Shown here: positions 6,997 through 16,435 of the stretch, piece by piece
Layout of the letters: every line of letters starts with the position of its first letter
Position numbering within the stretch: the first letter of the stretch is position 1
Translations under genes and position numbers: made by a program
Assembly (NCBI RefSeq): GCF_001623075.1
Contig: NZ_LMCF01000065.1
Span: 43,546-107,545, forward strand
From: Pseudovibrio sp. Ad37
GTDB taxonomy: Bacteria; Pseudomonadota; Alphaproteobacteria; Rhizobiales; Stappiaceae
Reading direction: 5' to 3'
Length of the DNA: 64,000 bases
Notes under the pieces: model-generated
The model's database searches: none
Told to the model about the DNA's origin: nothing
The model's input: only the letters and a program-made list of their open reading frames with translations

Positions 6997-9588
6997 ATGG
7001 AAAAATCGCTTTTCCAATTCATCTGGAAGAACTCATCCCGCTATCAAGTGGCGATTCTTCTAGTCACCATATTGTCCTATCCGGTGAGTTACATCCTGCT
7101 GGATCTACCTAAGACAATTACCAATGAAGCAATTCAGGGTAGCAATTTCCCAGTAGAACTTTTCGGAATGCAGCTCGGTCAGATTCAGTATCTGGCGGTG
7201 CTGTGTATTTTGTTTTTGGTTCTTGTTGTTGTTAGCAACTGCATCAAGCTCTACCTCAACGTCTACAAGGGTAGGCTGGGTGAGAGGATGCTACGCCAGT
7301 TGCGGTTTGAGCTGTTTCAGCGCGTACTCCGCTTCCGCCTGCCTCACTTTAAGAAGGTCAGCTCCGGCGAGATCATACCAATGATTACCGCCGAGGTCGA
7401 GGATGTTGGTGGTTTTGTTGGAGAGGCCTTCGCTTTGCCAGCCTATCAAGGCGGAATGCTGGTCGTTCAGGTCGGCTTTATTTTCATGCAGGACCCATTG
7501 CTCGGGCTGGCCGCCATCTCACTTTATCCGGTGCAGGGATATATCATTCCCAAGCTCCAGCAGAAGGTCGTGCGCCTGTCTCGTCAACGTGTGAAGAATG
7601 TGCGCGTGATCGCCGATAAGGTGGGGGAGAGCATCTCAGGTATCTCCGAGATTCATAGCAACGACACGTCAGCGTGGCATTCTGCAGACCTTTCAGACAG
7701 ACTATATCGAAATTTCCGCATTCGTTTCGATATTTATAATCGCAAGTACTTCATTAAGTTCGTCAATAATTTCATGAACCAGCTGACGCCGTTTTTCTTC
7801 TACTTTATCGGCGGCTATCTGGTCATTAAAGGGCAGCTCAGCATCGGTGCGTTGATTGCGGTGATTGCAGCCTACAAGGATCTGGCTGGTCCATGGAAAG
7901 AGTTGCTGGCCTACTACCAGATGACAGCAGACGTCTCAGTTAAATATCAGACGGTGGTTGAGAACTTTGATCCACCTGATCTCTACGACAAACAACGCCT
8001 GCTGGATGATGAATCTCTGGTGTTCACAGGCCCACTCATCCTAGATAAACTAGGGCTATCAGGAGTAGGGACCGGGCAGGAAGTGCATAATGTTTCACTT
8101 AATGTCGAGCCGGGTAAACCACTAGCTGTTTCTGGTGTGGATGGTTCTGGCCGCTCTGAACTGTTGCAGATGGCAGCCGGATTGCTGAGCCCCACGTCAG
8201 GATCAGTCACCATCAACAACACCAATTTTGAAAGCATGCCAGAAGCGACCTTGGGGCGGCAGATTGCCTATGTCGGAGGACACTTACATGTCTGGACGGG
8301 GACAATTCGCGATAATCTCTTCTACGGGCTGCGTCATAGGCCTCAGGAAAAAGTCGAGTACGAAGGCAGTGATCTGAGAAAGCGGCAGCGTCAGTTGAAG
8401 GAAGCTGCCATGACGCTTAACCCATACTTTGATTTGAAAGCGCGCTGGGAAGATTACGAGTTGGCCGATGCTGGGTCCATGCAGCAACTGGAAGACAAAG
8501 CCCTTGAGCTATGTAAAGTGGCAGGTTTCTCGCGTGATCTGTATCTTCTGGGTGTCGAGACAGTCATCAATCCAGGCGAGACTGAAGAGCTCAATGGCGG
8601 CCTCATGCCCAAACTGGTTGAGGCGCGGAAAGCCTTGCGCGAGAAAATCCAGAATGACACGAAACTTCAAAATCTCGTCGAGTTCTGGGACCCTGAAAAA
8701 TTCAATATGTCTGCCAATCTGGCGCAGAACCTGTTTTTCGCCAGCCCCAAAGAACACTTCATGACCATTGAGCATGTCCCGAATGACCCGCAGATTTCAG
8801 CTTTCCTCAAAGAGACCGGCTTTGATGTGCTTCTGACGGACATCGGACTGCAAATCGCAAAGACCATGGTCGAACTGTTTGCTGATGTGAGCGCAGACAG
8901 TGAGTTGTTGAACAGGTACTCCTTCATTAGCCGTGAGGATCTGCCGGAATTCGCCCGCATAGTGAATGAACAAAAAGGCGAACAGCGGCGCAAACGGCTC
9001 AAAGATGTAGATCGGGCACGTTTGATTGCGCTGGCGCTCAAGCTCATTCCAGCAAAGCACCGCCTTGGCGTTCTGGATGATGATATGCGGGAGAAAATCC
9101 TCGCTGCTCGGAAACAGTTTATGGAAACAGTGGGCAAAGACAATGAGCGTTTCGAGTTCTTTGATCCAGACTCTTATCTCACAACTTTGAGCATCGAGGA
9201 CAATCTGGTCTTCGGACACGCAAGGTTAGACCGCCGCGATGCCCGCCAGAAAATACAACAAGTTCTGCAAGAACTCGTGCGTGAAAGAGACCTGATCGCC
9301 CCAATTCGCCGCGCTGCCTTCGATTATCAGGTAGGCATTGCTGGCGCGAAGTTATCCTCCCATCAGCGCAGGTTGATCTGTCTGGTTCGTGCCCTGTTGA
9401 AGAATGCACACATCTACGTTCTGGATGAGACAGCAAACAGTGTGAGTGCAACAGATAAGACCCTGCGCGAAGACCTCAGGAAGCTCATGAGTGATAAAAT
9501 TCTCATGTTCGGAGTAAGTAATGAAAGTGTTGCTGAGGAGTTTTCTACGACGCTTCACCTAGAAAATGGGAGGGTTATCGAAAGATAG
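6997..9588 (+). CDS. ABC exporter with interrupted, degenerate ATPase domain
   Basis: Predicted 863-residue fused membrane/ATPase ABC protein. Residues about 10-330 form an ABC exporter type transmembrane domain. The nucleotide-binding domain is abnormal: Walker A near residues 380-387 reads GVDGSGRS, with arginine for the essential lysine; the signature near residue 786 reads LSSHQ instead of LSGGQ; Walker B near 806-811 (IYVLDE) is intact; the switch histidine position reads FGVSNES. Some 400 residues separate Walker A from the signature, against about 100 normally, so roughly 300 residues are inserted. Within it, segments like TGTIRDNLFYG recur as MSANLAQNLFFAS and LTTLSIEDNLVFG. ATG 6997 is chosen for the GGAG five bases upstream; GTG 6991 is also possible. 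It may export the glycan or act as a non-hydrolysing sensor. Confidence 0.8.
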   Translation: MEKSLFQFIWKNSSRYQVAILLVTILSYPVSYILLDLPKTITNEAIQGSNFPVELFGMQLGQIQYLAVLCILFLVLVVVSNCIKLYLNVYKGRLGERMLRQLRFELFQRVLRFRLPHFKKVSSGEIIPMITAEVEDVGGFVGEAFALPAYQGGMLVVQVGFIFMQDPLLGLAAISLYPVQGYIIPKLQQKVVRLSRQRVKNVRVIADKVGESISGISEIHSNDTSAWHSADLSDRLYRNFRIRFDIYNRKYFIKFVNNFMNQLTPFFFYFIGGYLVIKGQLSIGALIAVIAAYKDLAGPWKELLAYYQMTADVSVKYQTVVENFDPPDLYDKQRLLDDESLVFTGPLILDKLGLSGVGTGQEVHNVSLNVEPGKPLAVSGVDGSGRSELLQMAAGLLSPTSGSVTINNTNFESMPEATLGRQIAYVGGHLHVWTGTIRDNLFYGLRHRPQEKVEYEGSDLRKRQRQLKEAAMTLNPYFDLKARWEDYELADAGSMQQLEDKALELCKVAGFSRDLYLLGVETVINPGETEELNGGLMPKLVEARKALREKIQNDTKLQNLVEFWDPEKFNMSANLAQNLFFASPKEHFMTIEHVPNDPQISAFLKETGFDVLLTDIGLQIAKTMVELFADVSADSELLNRYSFISREDLPEFARIVNEQKGEQRRKRLKDVDRARLIALALKLIPAKHRLGVLDDDMREKILAARKQFMETVGKDNERFEFFDPDSYLTTLSIEDNLVFGHARLDRRDARQKIQQVLQELVRERDLIAPIRRAAFDYQVGIAGAKLSSHQRRLICLVRALLKNAHIYVLDETANSVSATDKTLREDLRKLMSDKILMFGVSNESVAEEFSTTLHLENGRVIER

Positions 9589-9688
9589 TCTTGGGAACTA
9601 TGGTGAAACAAAGGCGAGATGATGTGAGCTGGAACACAGTTTGCTGGGAGAACTTCAGCTATGCTCATCAAGTTATTGGGAGTGAAAT

Positions 9689-10129
9689 GTGACTATTGAT
9701 GCAGAAGTCCAAGCTTTAAGCCGTGTCCCTCTCTTTCAGGGATTGGAACCAAGCAAACTGCGTCTTCTTGCGTTCATCAGTGATCGCATGGAGTTTCAGG
9801 ATGGGGAGCATTTGTGCCATCAGGGAGATGATGGTGACAGTGCATTTGTTGTCCTTTCCGGTGAAGTTGCTGTGTTTGTTGATGAAAATGAGGTTGCGAA
9901 GGTTGGACAATATGCCATCATTGGTGAGATTGCGATCCTGTGTGATGTGCCAAGAACAGCGACCTTACAGTCAGTGGGCACAACTCACATTCTGGCAATA
10001 TCCAAAGACGATTTTTTGAAGCTCATCGCGGAGTTTCCGAAAGTTTCGCTCGAGATTATGCGTGTATTGGCGTTGCGATTGGAAAAAACGACCAGAGAAC
10101 TTGCGCAGGCACGCCCTGCGTCCACTTGA
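9689..10129 (+). CDS. stand-alone cyclic nucleotide-binding domain protein
   Basis: Predicted 146-residue protein made almost wholly of one Crp-type cyclic-nucleotide-binding beta-roll. The phosphate-binding cassette GEIAILCDVPRTATL is complete, including the glutamate that binds the ribose and the arginine that binds the cyclic phosphate, so real cAMP or cGMP binding is plausible. There is no C-terminal helix-turn-helix, so it is not a Crp-type transcription factor. The start is GTG 9689, preceded by TTGGGAG at a good distance. It sits 100 bp after the atypical ABC exporter and 13 bp before a metallo-beta-lactamase-fold hydrolase, with a cyclase gene following, suggesting it is the receiver of a local cyclic-nucleotide signal. 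Confidence 0.85.
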   Translation: MTIDAEVQALSRVPLFQGLEPSKLRLLAFISDRMEFQDGEHLCHQGDDGDSAFVVLSGEVAVFVDENEVAKVGQYAIIGEIAILCDVPRTATLQSVGTTHILAISKDDFLKLIAEFPKVSLEIMRVLALRLEKTTRELAQARPAST

Positions 10130-10142
10130 AAGGCCAGATTAC

Positions 10143-10964
10143 TTGAACGAGTTTTCTCTTAAAATTTGGGGTGTTCGCGGTTCAACAGCTGCTGCTGGTC
10201 CCGAAACACTTAGATACGGCGGAGAAACAGCCTGCTTTGAAATTCGGGCGGGGGACGTTCTGTTGATGGTCGACTGTGGGTCTGGTGCACGCAATCTGGG
10301 TAAAGAGTTGATGAAAGGCCCACACCGCGACATCGATCTTCTCTTCACGCATACACATCTTGACCACATCTGTGGTTTGCCTTTCTTTGAGCCTGCGTAC
10401 GATCCTAATTTCAGTATTCGCCTAACCGCAGGCCATTTTAATGACCCGTGTGATTTGAAGGACATTATCTGTCGGATCATGTCACCCCCTATTTTCCCGG
10501 TAGGAGCGAACACGCTAAGTGCCGTTTCCTTTAAAAGTTTCAAGGCAGGGGACACCCTGAAGAAAGACAATGGGCTGATAATCAAAACCGTTGCGCTAAA
10601 CCATCCTGGCGGTGCCTGTGGCTACCGGATGGAGTACAATGGTAAGTCCATGTGCATCATCACAGATCACGAAATGGGGAGCGCATCTCACGATGCTGCT
10701 GTCCTAGAGTTTATCCGTGATGCAGATGTTGTGATCCAGGATGGGATGTACACCTGTGCCGAATACCCTAAGTATAAGGGTTGGGGACATTCCACATGGG
10801 AGCATGTGGTCGGAATATGCCAGCGCGCCAACGTGAAAACGCCCGTGATCTTTCATCACGATCCGCGTCGCACGGATGATGAATTGGACGAGATAGGTTT
10901 GGCTGCCCAGCAGATGCATCCACGAGCAATCGTGGCCTCTGAAGGGATGGTCTTCAAACCTTAA
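10143..10964 (+). CDS. MBL-fold metallohydrolase, possible cyclic nucleotide phosphodiesterase
   Basis: Predicted 273-residue metallo-beta-lactamase-fold hydrolase. The metal motif THTHLDH (H-x-H-x-D-H) is intact, and further metal ligands are likely in the later H and D residues (NHPGG, IITDHE, FHHDP). Its N-terminus KIWGVRGSTAA is typical of a group of MBL hydrolases that includes class II-like cAMP phosphodiesterases. TTG 10143 is the likely start: an AAAGG sits about 10 bases upstream and longer starts lie inside the upstream gene. Placed between a cyclic-nucleotide-binding protein and a cyclase, it may degrade the signal; this is inferred from context only. Confidence 0.72.
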   Translation: MNEFSLKIWGVRGSTAAAGPETLRYGGETACFEIRAGDVLLMVDCGSGARNLGKELMKGPHRDIDLLFTHTHLDHICGLPFFEPAYDPNFSIRLTAGHFNDPCDLKDIICRIMSPPIFPVGANTLSAVSFKSFKAGDTLKKDNGLIIKTVALNHPGGACGYRMEYNGKSMCIITDHEMGSASHDAAVLEFIRDADVVIQDGMYTCAEYPKYKGWGHSTWEHVVGICQRANVKTPVIFHHDPRRTDDELDEIGLAAQQMHPRAIVASEGMVFKP

Positions 10965-11050
10965 GTTCATTCACCCGTCGCTCGCAACAGATCGGATGAA
11001 ACTGCGAGCAAACCAGCAACACCTGTTGAATGGTGTGACGGGAGACAAGT

Positions 11051-12520
11051 GTGGCAGTTGGAAGTGGTCCAGAAAATTCCGATCCTTCAAAAAAACGTGG
11101 ATCTGAGAAAAAGCCGGATGTGGACTTGAGCGAAAAGTTCCATGGCATCTCTTACCAGAAGAAAGCTGAACCTAACTTCTACCAGCAGCTGAAGCGCGGT
11201 GTTTTAGGGCCAAAAGCTCCGGAAGGGGACTTGCCTTTACGTGTGCGTAGTGAAGTAGCGCGTCAGGAAGCGGCCTCCGAACGTCTGATCGGTATCGTCC
11301 AGCTTGGCGTCATTATCTTTTTTGCTGTTCTGTACGCCCTTGCTCCGAGGGCCGAAGGCACAATGGGCTTCAACTTCGTTCCCATCGCCTTTTCCTGTTA
11401 TCTCGTCTTTACGCTTATTCGTATTTACGTCTCTTTCAGAACCACCCTGCCGGTCTGGTATCTGGTCCTGTCTATTATGGCAGACGTGGCGCTTCTGGTC
11501 GGATTGATTTTCTCCTTCCACATTCAGTATGCCCAGCATCCCACTTTTTACCTCAAGGCCCCGACCTTGATGTACCTGTTCCTGTTCATCGCTCTGAGAG
11601 CCCTCCGCTTTGATCCAAGATACGTGATCCTCACTGGCGTCTTCGGGGCTCTGGGTTGGTTAGGGTTGGTGTTCTATGCTCTGACCTATCAAGGTGGCTC
11701 AACACTTATCACTCGAAACTACATCGAATATCTGACCGGCGAGGCAGTTCTCATCGGGGCAGAGCTGGACAAGTTGATAATCATCCTGTCAGTGACAGCG
11801 CTTCTTGCCCTTTCTATCTTCAGAGCTCGCCGCACTTTCTTCTCAGCCATTCGCCAGAAGAATGCAGTAAAAGACTTGAGCCGCTTTTTCACGCCAGAAG
11901 TTGCAAATTCCATTGTGGAATCTGAAAGCAGGCTCATGGCTGGAACTGGTGAAATCCGGGATGTTGCCATCCTTCTTGTAGACATCCGGTCCTTTACAAA
12001 AACTGCCGCCAAACTGCCGCCAGAAACCACCATGCGTGTTTTGAGCCTCTACCAAAAGAAAGCTGCAAAGGTGATTTTGGGAGAGGGGGGCAAAATTGAT
12101 AAGTTCCTTGGTGATGGAATCCTTGCAACCTTCGGCGCTGTATCAGACAGCGAAACGTATGCAGCTGACGCGTTGCGAGCAGGTGTCGAACTGACTCACA
12201 TTCTGGAGGAAGAGTGCGCCGATCTGGAAGCTGCAGGTTGGCCCATGAAATTTGAAGTTGGTGTAGGGGTCGCAGCAGGTCCGGTCAGTGTTGGAGTTGT
12301 TGGTGTGCGGGACCGGTTGGAGTTCACCGTGATCGGTGATGCTGTCAACCGCGCTGCAAAGCTGGAAGCCGCCAACAAGGTCCAGGGCACGCGGTTCCTG
12401 ACAGATGGTGCAAGTTATTCCATGGCTCTACGACAAGGGTATAAGGGAAACATGATAGATTTAAAGTCCGAGTGTGTTGCGGGAATCAATGGAAAAGTAG
12501 ACCTTGTGGCTTTGGCGTGA
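11051..12520 (+). CDS. membrane-bound class III adenylate/guanylate cyclase
   Basis: Predicted 489-residue protein. The N-terminal ~75 residues are hydrophilic, residues about 75-260 hold several membrane segments (e.g. IVQLGVIIFFAVLYALAP), and residues about 290-489 form a class III nucleotidyl cyclase domain. Metal-binding aspartates are seen in LLVDIRSFT and KFLGDGILATFG, and the C-terminal active-site strand reads EFTVIGDAVNRAAKLE with the conserved N-R pair. It makes cAMP or cGMP; the base preference is not settled by eye. The start is GTG 11051 with GGGAGAC just upstream. It closes the plus-strand module with the ABC exporter, the cyclic-nucleotide-binding protein and the MBL hydrolase. 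Confidence 0.87.
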   Translation: MAVGSGPENSDPSKKRGSEKKPDVDLSEKFHGISYQKKAEPNFYQQLKRGVLGPKAPEGDLPLRVRSEVARQEAASERLIGIVQLGVIIFFAVLYALAPRAEGTMGFNFVPIAFSCYLVFTLIRIYVSFRTTLPVWYLVLSIMADVALLVGLIFSFHIQYAQHPTFYLKAPTLMYLFLFIALRALRFDPRYVILTGVFGALGWLGLVFYALTYQGGSTLITRNYIEYLTGEAVLIGAELDKLIIILSVTALLALSIFRARRTFFSAIRQKNAVKDLSRFFTPEVANSIVESESRLMAGTGEIRDVAILLVDIRSFTKTAAKLPPETTMRVLSLYQKKAAKVILGEGGKIDKFLGDGILATFGAVSDSETYAADALRAGVELTHILEEECADLEAAGWPMKFEVGVGVAAGPVSVGVVGVRDRLEFTVIGDAVNRAAKLEAANKVQGTRFLTDGASYSMALRQGYKGNMIDLKSECVAGINGKVDLVALA

Positions 12521-12538
12521 GAATGATTTTCTCATGCC
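12514..12538 (+). terminator. hairpin after the cyclase gene
   Basis: Inverted repeat GGCGTGAGAA / TTCTCATGCC with a 5-base loop, overlapping the cyclase stop codon. No strong run of T follows, so factor-independent termination is uncertain. Confidence 0.35.
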
Positions 12539-12631
12539 GACCCGCAATCCAGCATTTTGCTGCTTTCAAAGAATTTTGGCGGGAGCTTTGAAAGACAGCG
12601 GGGCAAACAAAATGAATCGGGATGGGATTCC

Positions 12632-13399
12632 ATGCAACTTAATAAAGAAATTGCAGCCGTTGTAACCGGCGGCTCATCAGGTCTTGGCGCGGCAACCGCA
12701 CGGAAATTGGCTGGCCATGGCGTTAAAGTAACTCTTTTCGACGTGAATGAAGAAGCTGGTAAAGCACTGGCACAAGAGATTGGTGGTCAGTTCGTAAAAG
12801 TTGACGTTACCAGCGATGACAGCGTGAAAGCAGGTCTGGATGCAGCTGAAGCAGCGCACGGCCCAACACGTATTCTCGTCAACTGTGCAGGTATCGCGCC
12901 TGTTGCAAAAACCACCTCTCGTGGTGAGCCGCACCCAATGGATATGTTCCAGACGGTGATCAACGTAAACCTTGTTGGCACATTCCGTTGTACGTCGTTT
13001 GCTGGAACACGCATGGCAAATCTTGAGCCACTGACAGAAGATGGTGAGCGCGGCGTGATCATCTCCACTGCATCTGTGGCAGCATTTGACGGTCAGATCG
13101 GCCAGGCAGCTTATGCAGCGTCTAAAGGTGGCATCGCCGCTCTGACATTGCCTGTTGCACGAGACCTGTCCAAGTCCGGCATCCGCGTGATGACTGTTGC
13201 ACCCGGAATCTTCGAAACTCCAATGCTTCGTGGTCTCTCTCAGGAAGTGCAGGACTCACTCGGTCAGCAAGTGCCGTTCCCGTCCCGTTTGGGCCGCGGC
13301 GACGAATACGCTCAGCTGGTAGAAGCAATCTGCACCAACCCAATGCTGAACGGTGAAACCATCCGCCTGGATGGCGCAATCCGTATGGCACCGCGCTAA
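12632..13399 (+). CDS. SDR oxidoreductase, 3-hydroxyacyl-CoA dehydrogenase type (HSD17B10-like)
   Basis: Predicted 255-residue NAD-dependent short-chain dehydrogenase. The cofactor loop is VTGGSSGLGAAT, the NAG motif appears as NCAGI, and the catalytic Ser and Y-x3-K are seen in ISTASVAAF and AAYAASKGG. The segment APGIFETPMLRGL and the ending RLDGAIRMAPR match the type 2 3-hydroxyacyl-CoA dehydrogenases (3-hydroxy-2-methylbutyryl-CoA dehydrogenase) of fatty-acid and isoleucine breakdown. ATG 12632 follows GGGATGGGA. It stands alone between the cyclase gene and two FAD oxidoreductases. Confidence 0.85.
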   Translation: MQLNKEIAAVVTGGSSGLGAATARKLAGHGVKVTLFDVNEEAGKALAQEIGGQFVKVDVTSDDSVKAGLDAAEAAHGPTRILVNCAGIAPVAKTTSRGEPHPMDMFQTVINVNLVGTFRCTSFAGTRMANLEPLTEDGERGVIISTASVAAFDGQIGQAAYAASKGGIAALTLPVARDLSKSGIRVMTVAPGIFETPMLRGLSQEVQDSLGQQVPFPSRLGRGDEYAQLVEAICTNPMLNGETIRLDGAIRMAPR

Positions 13400-13583
13400 G
13401 CAATTCTCTGGTCTGAGAGCGTTGAGTTCTCAGGCCAGCTTCTGGTTGCGAAACAACCAGACCTACCAATATGGTCTAATCCAAAGGTCGACTAAGTGCT
13501 TAGGCACACCCTCGTGCAGTGGTATCTTAGTCCTGCTAAGTTCATCGGATCGTAATTTATAGATCCGATTCCTAGAGGCCTTC

Positions 13584-14924
13584 ATGGCGACCTATACCAG
13601 CTCCACTCCCCAACAGTTCTTCGGCGACCTCCCAGAACAGACTGATGTTCTGATTATTGGCGGTGGCGTGATTGGCACCTGCACAGCCTACTGGCTGGCA
13701 CAAAAGGGTGTGAACGTGACACTCTGCGAAAAGGGCCGCGTTGCCGGAGAACAGTCGAGCCGCAACTGGGGCTGGGTCCGCCAGCAAGGTAGGGATGCCG
13801 CAGAACTCCCCATATCCATGGAAAGCAGCCGGCTCTGGCAGCAGCTGATGAAAGAAACCGGAGAGGATCTCGGGTTTCGCCAGGAGGGCGTTTATTATCT
13901 GGCAGAAAAACAAGAGGACCTCAAAAACTATGAGGACTTTCTTGAGCTCGCCAAACAGCATCAACTCGATACCAAGCTCCTCAGTAAAGACGAGGTCTAC
14001 GCCAAAATTCCGGGGCGTGATGGCAAATGGGTTGGCGGAATGGTCACACCAAGTGATGGCCGTGCTGAGCCATGGATAGCTGTGCCCGCGATTGGCAGAG
14101 CAGCGGAACGCAACGGTGCTGTGATCGTTGAAGACTGTGCAGTGCGTACGCTCGAGATTGAAGGTGGTAAACTCACAGGTGCTGTGACCGAAAAGGGGAC
14201 GATCAAAGCAAACCGTGTCCTGATCGCTGCTGGTGCATGGTCCTCACTCTTTGCACAAAATCTCGGCGTGTCCATGCCTCAGCTATGTGTGCGAGCAACT
14301 GTGGCTGCAACCAAGGCTGTGCCTGATCTTTTCAACGGCAACGCTGCAGACGGCACATTCGCGTTCCGCAAAAGAGTAGATGGTGGCTACACACTTGCGG
14401 TCAGTGATATTCATGATCACTACATCGGTAAGGACTCGTTTCGTCACCTCTTCAAGTGGCTTCCTGCTGTGAAAGCGTCCTTCAAAGGCATTTCCTTTGG
14501 CATGAACCCACCAAAGAACTATCCAGATTCATCGGCGCATAAGCGGCATTGGTCTGGAGATGAAGTCACACCGTTTGAAACATGTCGTGTGCTAAACCCT
14601 GATCCAAGCCCGAAAGCCCTCAAACGCATTCAGGATCGTCTGGTTGACCGCTTCCCTCAGCTCAAAGGGCTGCAAATGGAAGAAAGTTGGGCTGGAATGA
14701 TTGATGCAATGCCGGACTTTGTCCCGATCATGGATGAAGTCCCGACACAAAAGGGCGTGTTTATCGCGACGGGTTTTTCCGGGCATGGGTTTGGCATTGG
14801 TCCTGCAGCAGGACGCATAATGGCAGATTTGCTCATGGACAAACCAGCTGGCTACGACCTGACGCGCTTCCGCTATTCGCGGTTTTCCGATGGCTCCAAA
14901 ATCAAGCTCGGACCCTTTATCTAA
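13584..14924 (+). CDS. FAD-dependent amino acid/amine oxidoreductase (DadA/PuuB-like), copy 1
   Basis: Predicted 446-residue flavoenzyme of the DAO superfamily. FAD-binding begins with [35 protein letters not shown] follows, and the C-terminus carries the second flavin-contact segment [18 protein letters not shown]. The family oxidises amines or amino acids, passing electrons to oxygen or a carrier; the substrate is unknown. ATG 13584 follows TAGAGGC. A close paralogue follows 18 bp downstream (14943-16244), so the two are probably co-transcribed and may act on related substrates or as a heteromer. Confidence 0.85.
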   Translation: MATYTSSTPQQFFGDLPEQTDVLIIGGGVIGTCTAYWLAQKGVNVTLCEKGRVAGEQSSRNWGWVRQQGRDAAELPISMESSRLWQQLMKETGEDLGFRQEGVYYLAEKQEDLKNYEDFLELAKQHQLDTKLLSKDEVYAKIPGRDGKWVGGMVTPSDGRAEPWIAVPAIGRAAERNGAVIVEDCAVRTLEIEGGKLTGAVTEKGTIKANRVLIAAGAWSSLFAQNLGVSMPQLCVRATVAATKAVPDLFNGNAADGTFAFRKRVDGGYTLAVSDIHDHYIGKDSFRHLFKWLPAVKASFKGISFGMNPPKNYPDSSAHKRHWSGDEVTPFETCRVLNPDPSPKALKRIQDRLVDRFPQLKGLQMEESWAGMIDAMPDFVPIMDEVPTQKGVFIATGFSGHGFGIGPAAGRIMADLLMDKPAGYDLTRFRYSRFSDGSKIKLGPFI

Positions 14925-14942
14925 CCTCCTTGAGTAAGTGAC

Positions 14943-16244
14943 GTGATTTATTCAGAAAATACACCGCAGCAGTTCCATGGAGAACAGCCGCAGGAAACAG
15001 ACGTGCTCATAATCGGCGGGGGCATCATTGGTGTGTGTACCGCCTATTACCTCGCCAAGAAGGGCGTAAGCGTCACTCTTTGCGAAAAGGGGAGAGTTGC
15101 AGGAGAGCAGTCCAGTCGCAATTGGGGTTGGATTCGCCAGCAAGGACGTGATGAGCCGGAAATCCCGCTCTCTATCGAAGCTCGTCGTTTGTGGGAGGAG
15201 CTCAGCGAAGAGACAGGGGAAGACCTCGGTTACAGCGCGACTGGCGTCTACTACCTTGCTGCAAAGCATGAAGACTTGGAAAATTTCGAAAAGTTCGTCG
15301 AGCTTGGCCGGAAATATGATCTTGATACCTGCATGATCTCAAGAGCGCAGGTTCATGAAGATATCAAAGGTAAAGAAGGCCGCTGGATCGGTGGAATGCA
15401 TACTGCCAGTGATGGTCGTGCTGAACCCGGGCAGGCGACGCTTGGCATCGCAAAAGCTGCAGAGCGACTTGGAGCTGTCATTTGCGAAAACAACGCTGTT
15501 CGTACATTGGTAAAATCCGGTGGCGAGGTTGTGGGCGCTGTCACAGAGCAAGGCGAGATCAAAGCAGGACAGGTAATGCTGGCAGGTGGGGCATGGTCTT
15601 CTTTGTTCGCCGCCAATGCAGGCATTAAACTGCCTCAACTTTCTGTAGAGTTGACCGTTGCAGCAACGCAAGCTGTACCGGATGTCCTACCGGCAAATGC
15701 CTCAGACAACACCTTTGCTATGCGCCGTCGTCAGGATGGTGGCTACACGCTGGCACTCAAGAACAACCAGACCCATCATATCGGTCTGGATTCTTTTAAG
15801 TTCTTGAAAGAATGGCTACCCAACATGGCCGAAAACTTAAAAGGCACCAGCATCAAGCCGTGGTCTCCAAAAAACTACCCTGACCACTGGATGCAAAAAC
15901 GGCGCTGGACCGGAGCGGACATAACACCATTTGAAGCCATGCGCGTTCTTAACTCCAAACCTGATCAGAAAGAGCTGGGAGCTTTAACCGAGGCTCTTGT
16001 CGATCGCTTCCCTCAGCTCAAAGGAACGAAACTGCAATCCGCCTGGGGCGGACTCATTGATGCCATGCCAGACTTTCTGCCCGTAATCGATAGAGCACCA
16101 AATCAGAACAACCTGCATATCGTGACGGGATTCTCAGGCCACGGGTTTGGCATTGGACCATCCATCGGACGCTTTATGGCAGACGTGCTTTCAGGCAAAA
16201 GTGCAGGTCATGATCTCTCCAGTTTTGCCTTTAACCGGTTTTAA
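14943..16244 (+). CDS. FAD-dependent amino acid/amine oxidoreductase (DadA/PuuB-like), copy 2
   Basis: Predicted 433-residue paralogue of the gene before it, sharing the N-terminus TPQQFHGE(Q)[19 protein letters not shown] and [11 protein letters not shown] segments. The flavin-binding Rossmann motif and the C-terminal FAD-contact glycines are intact in both copies, so neither looks dead. The start is GTG 14943; the ribosome-binding site is weak (GAGTAAG), consistent with coupling to the upstream gene. The pair looks like a tandem duplication with considerable divergence. Substrate unknown. Confidence 0.85.
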   Translation: MIYSENTPQQFHGEQPQETDVLIIGGGIIGVCTAYYLAKKGVSVTLCEKGRVAGEQSSRNWGWIRQQGRDEPEIPLSIEARRLWEELSEETGEDLGYSATGVYYLAAKHEDLENFEKFVELGRKYDLDTCMISRAQVHEDIKGKEGRWIGGMHTASDGRAEPGQATLGIAKAAERLGAVICENNAVRTLVKSGGEVVGAVTEQGEIKAGQVMLAGGAWSSLFAANAGIKLPQLSVELTVAATQAVPDVLPANASDNTFAMRRRQDGGYTLALKNNQTHHIGLDSFKFLKEWLPNMAENLKGTSIKPWSPKNYPDHWMQKRRWTGADITPFEAMRVLNSKPDQKELGALTEALVDRFPQLKGTKLQSAWGGLIDAMPDFLPVIDRAPNQNNLHIVTGFSGHGFGIGPSIGRFMADVLSGKSAGHDLSSFAFNRF

Positions 16245-16305
16245 AAGCAGCAAGACTTGAGCCTCTGGCAGGTGACACTCGAGAAATGCTCAAGCGATCA
16301 GAAGG

Positions 16306-16334
16306 GGAGAGCCGTACCCGCGGGTACTCTTTTT
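16306..16334 (+). terminator. GC-rich palindrome plus T-run, candidate terminator
   Basis: The palindrome GTACCCGCGGGTAC (16314-16327), flanked by short GAG/CTC arms, is followed by TCTTTTTCTC. It lies between the oxidoreductase pair and ilvD and probably ends the upstream transcript. Confidence 0.45.
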
Positions 16335-16435
16335 CTCATTGGTGGTGTAAGCTGAAGAAAAGTTGCCAAATTAGTCCGATAAAACTAACTATACCGCAAC
16401 GCGTAAATAACATATTCGCCAGATTGGGGTTTTCG

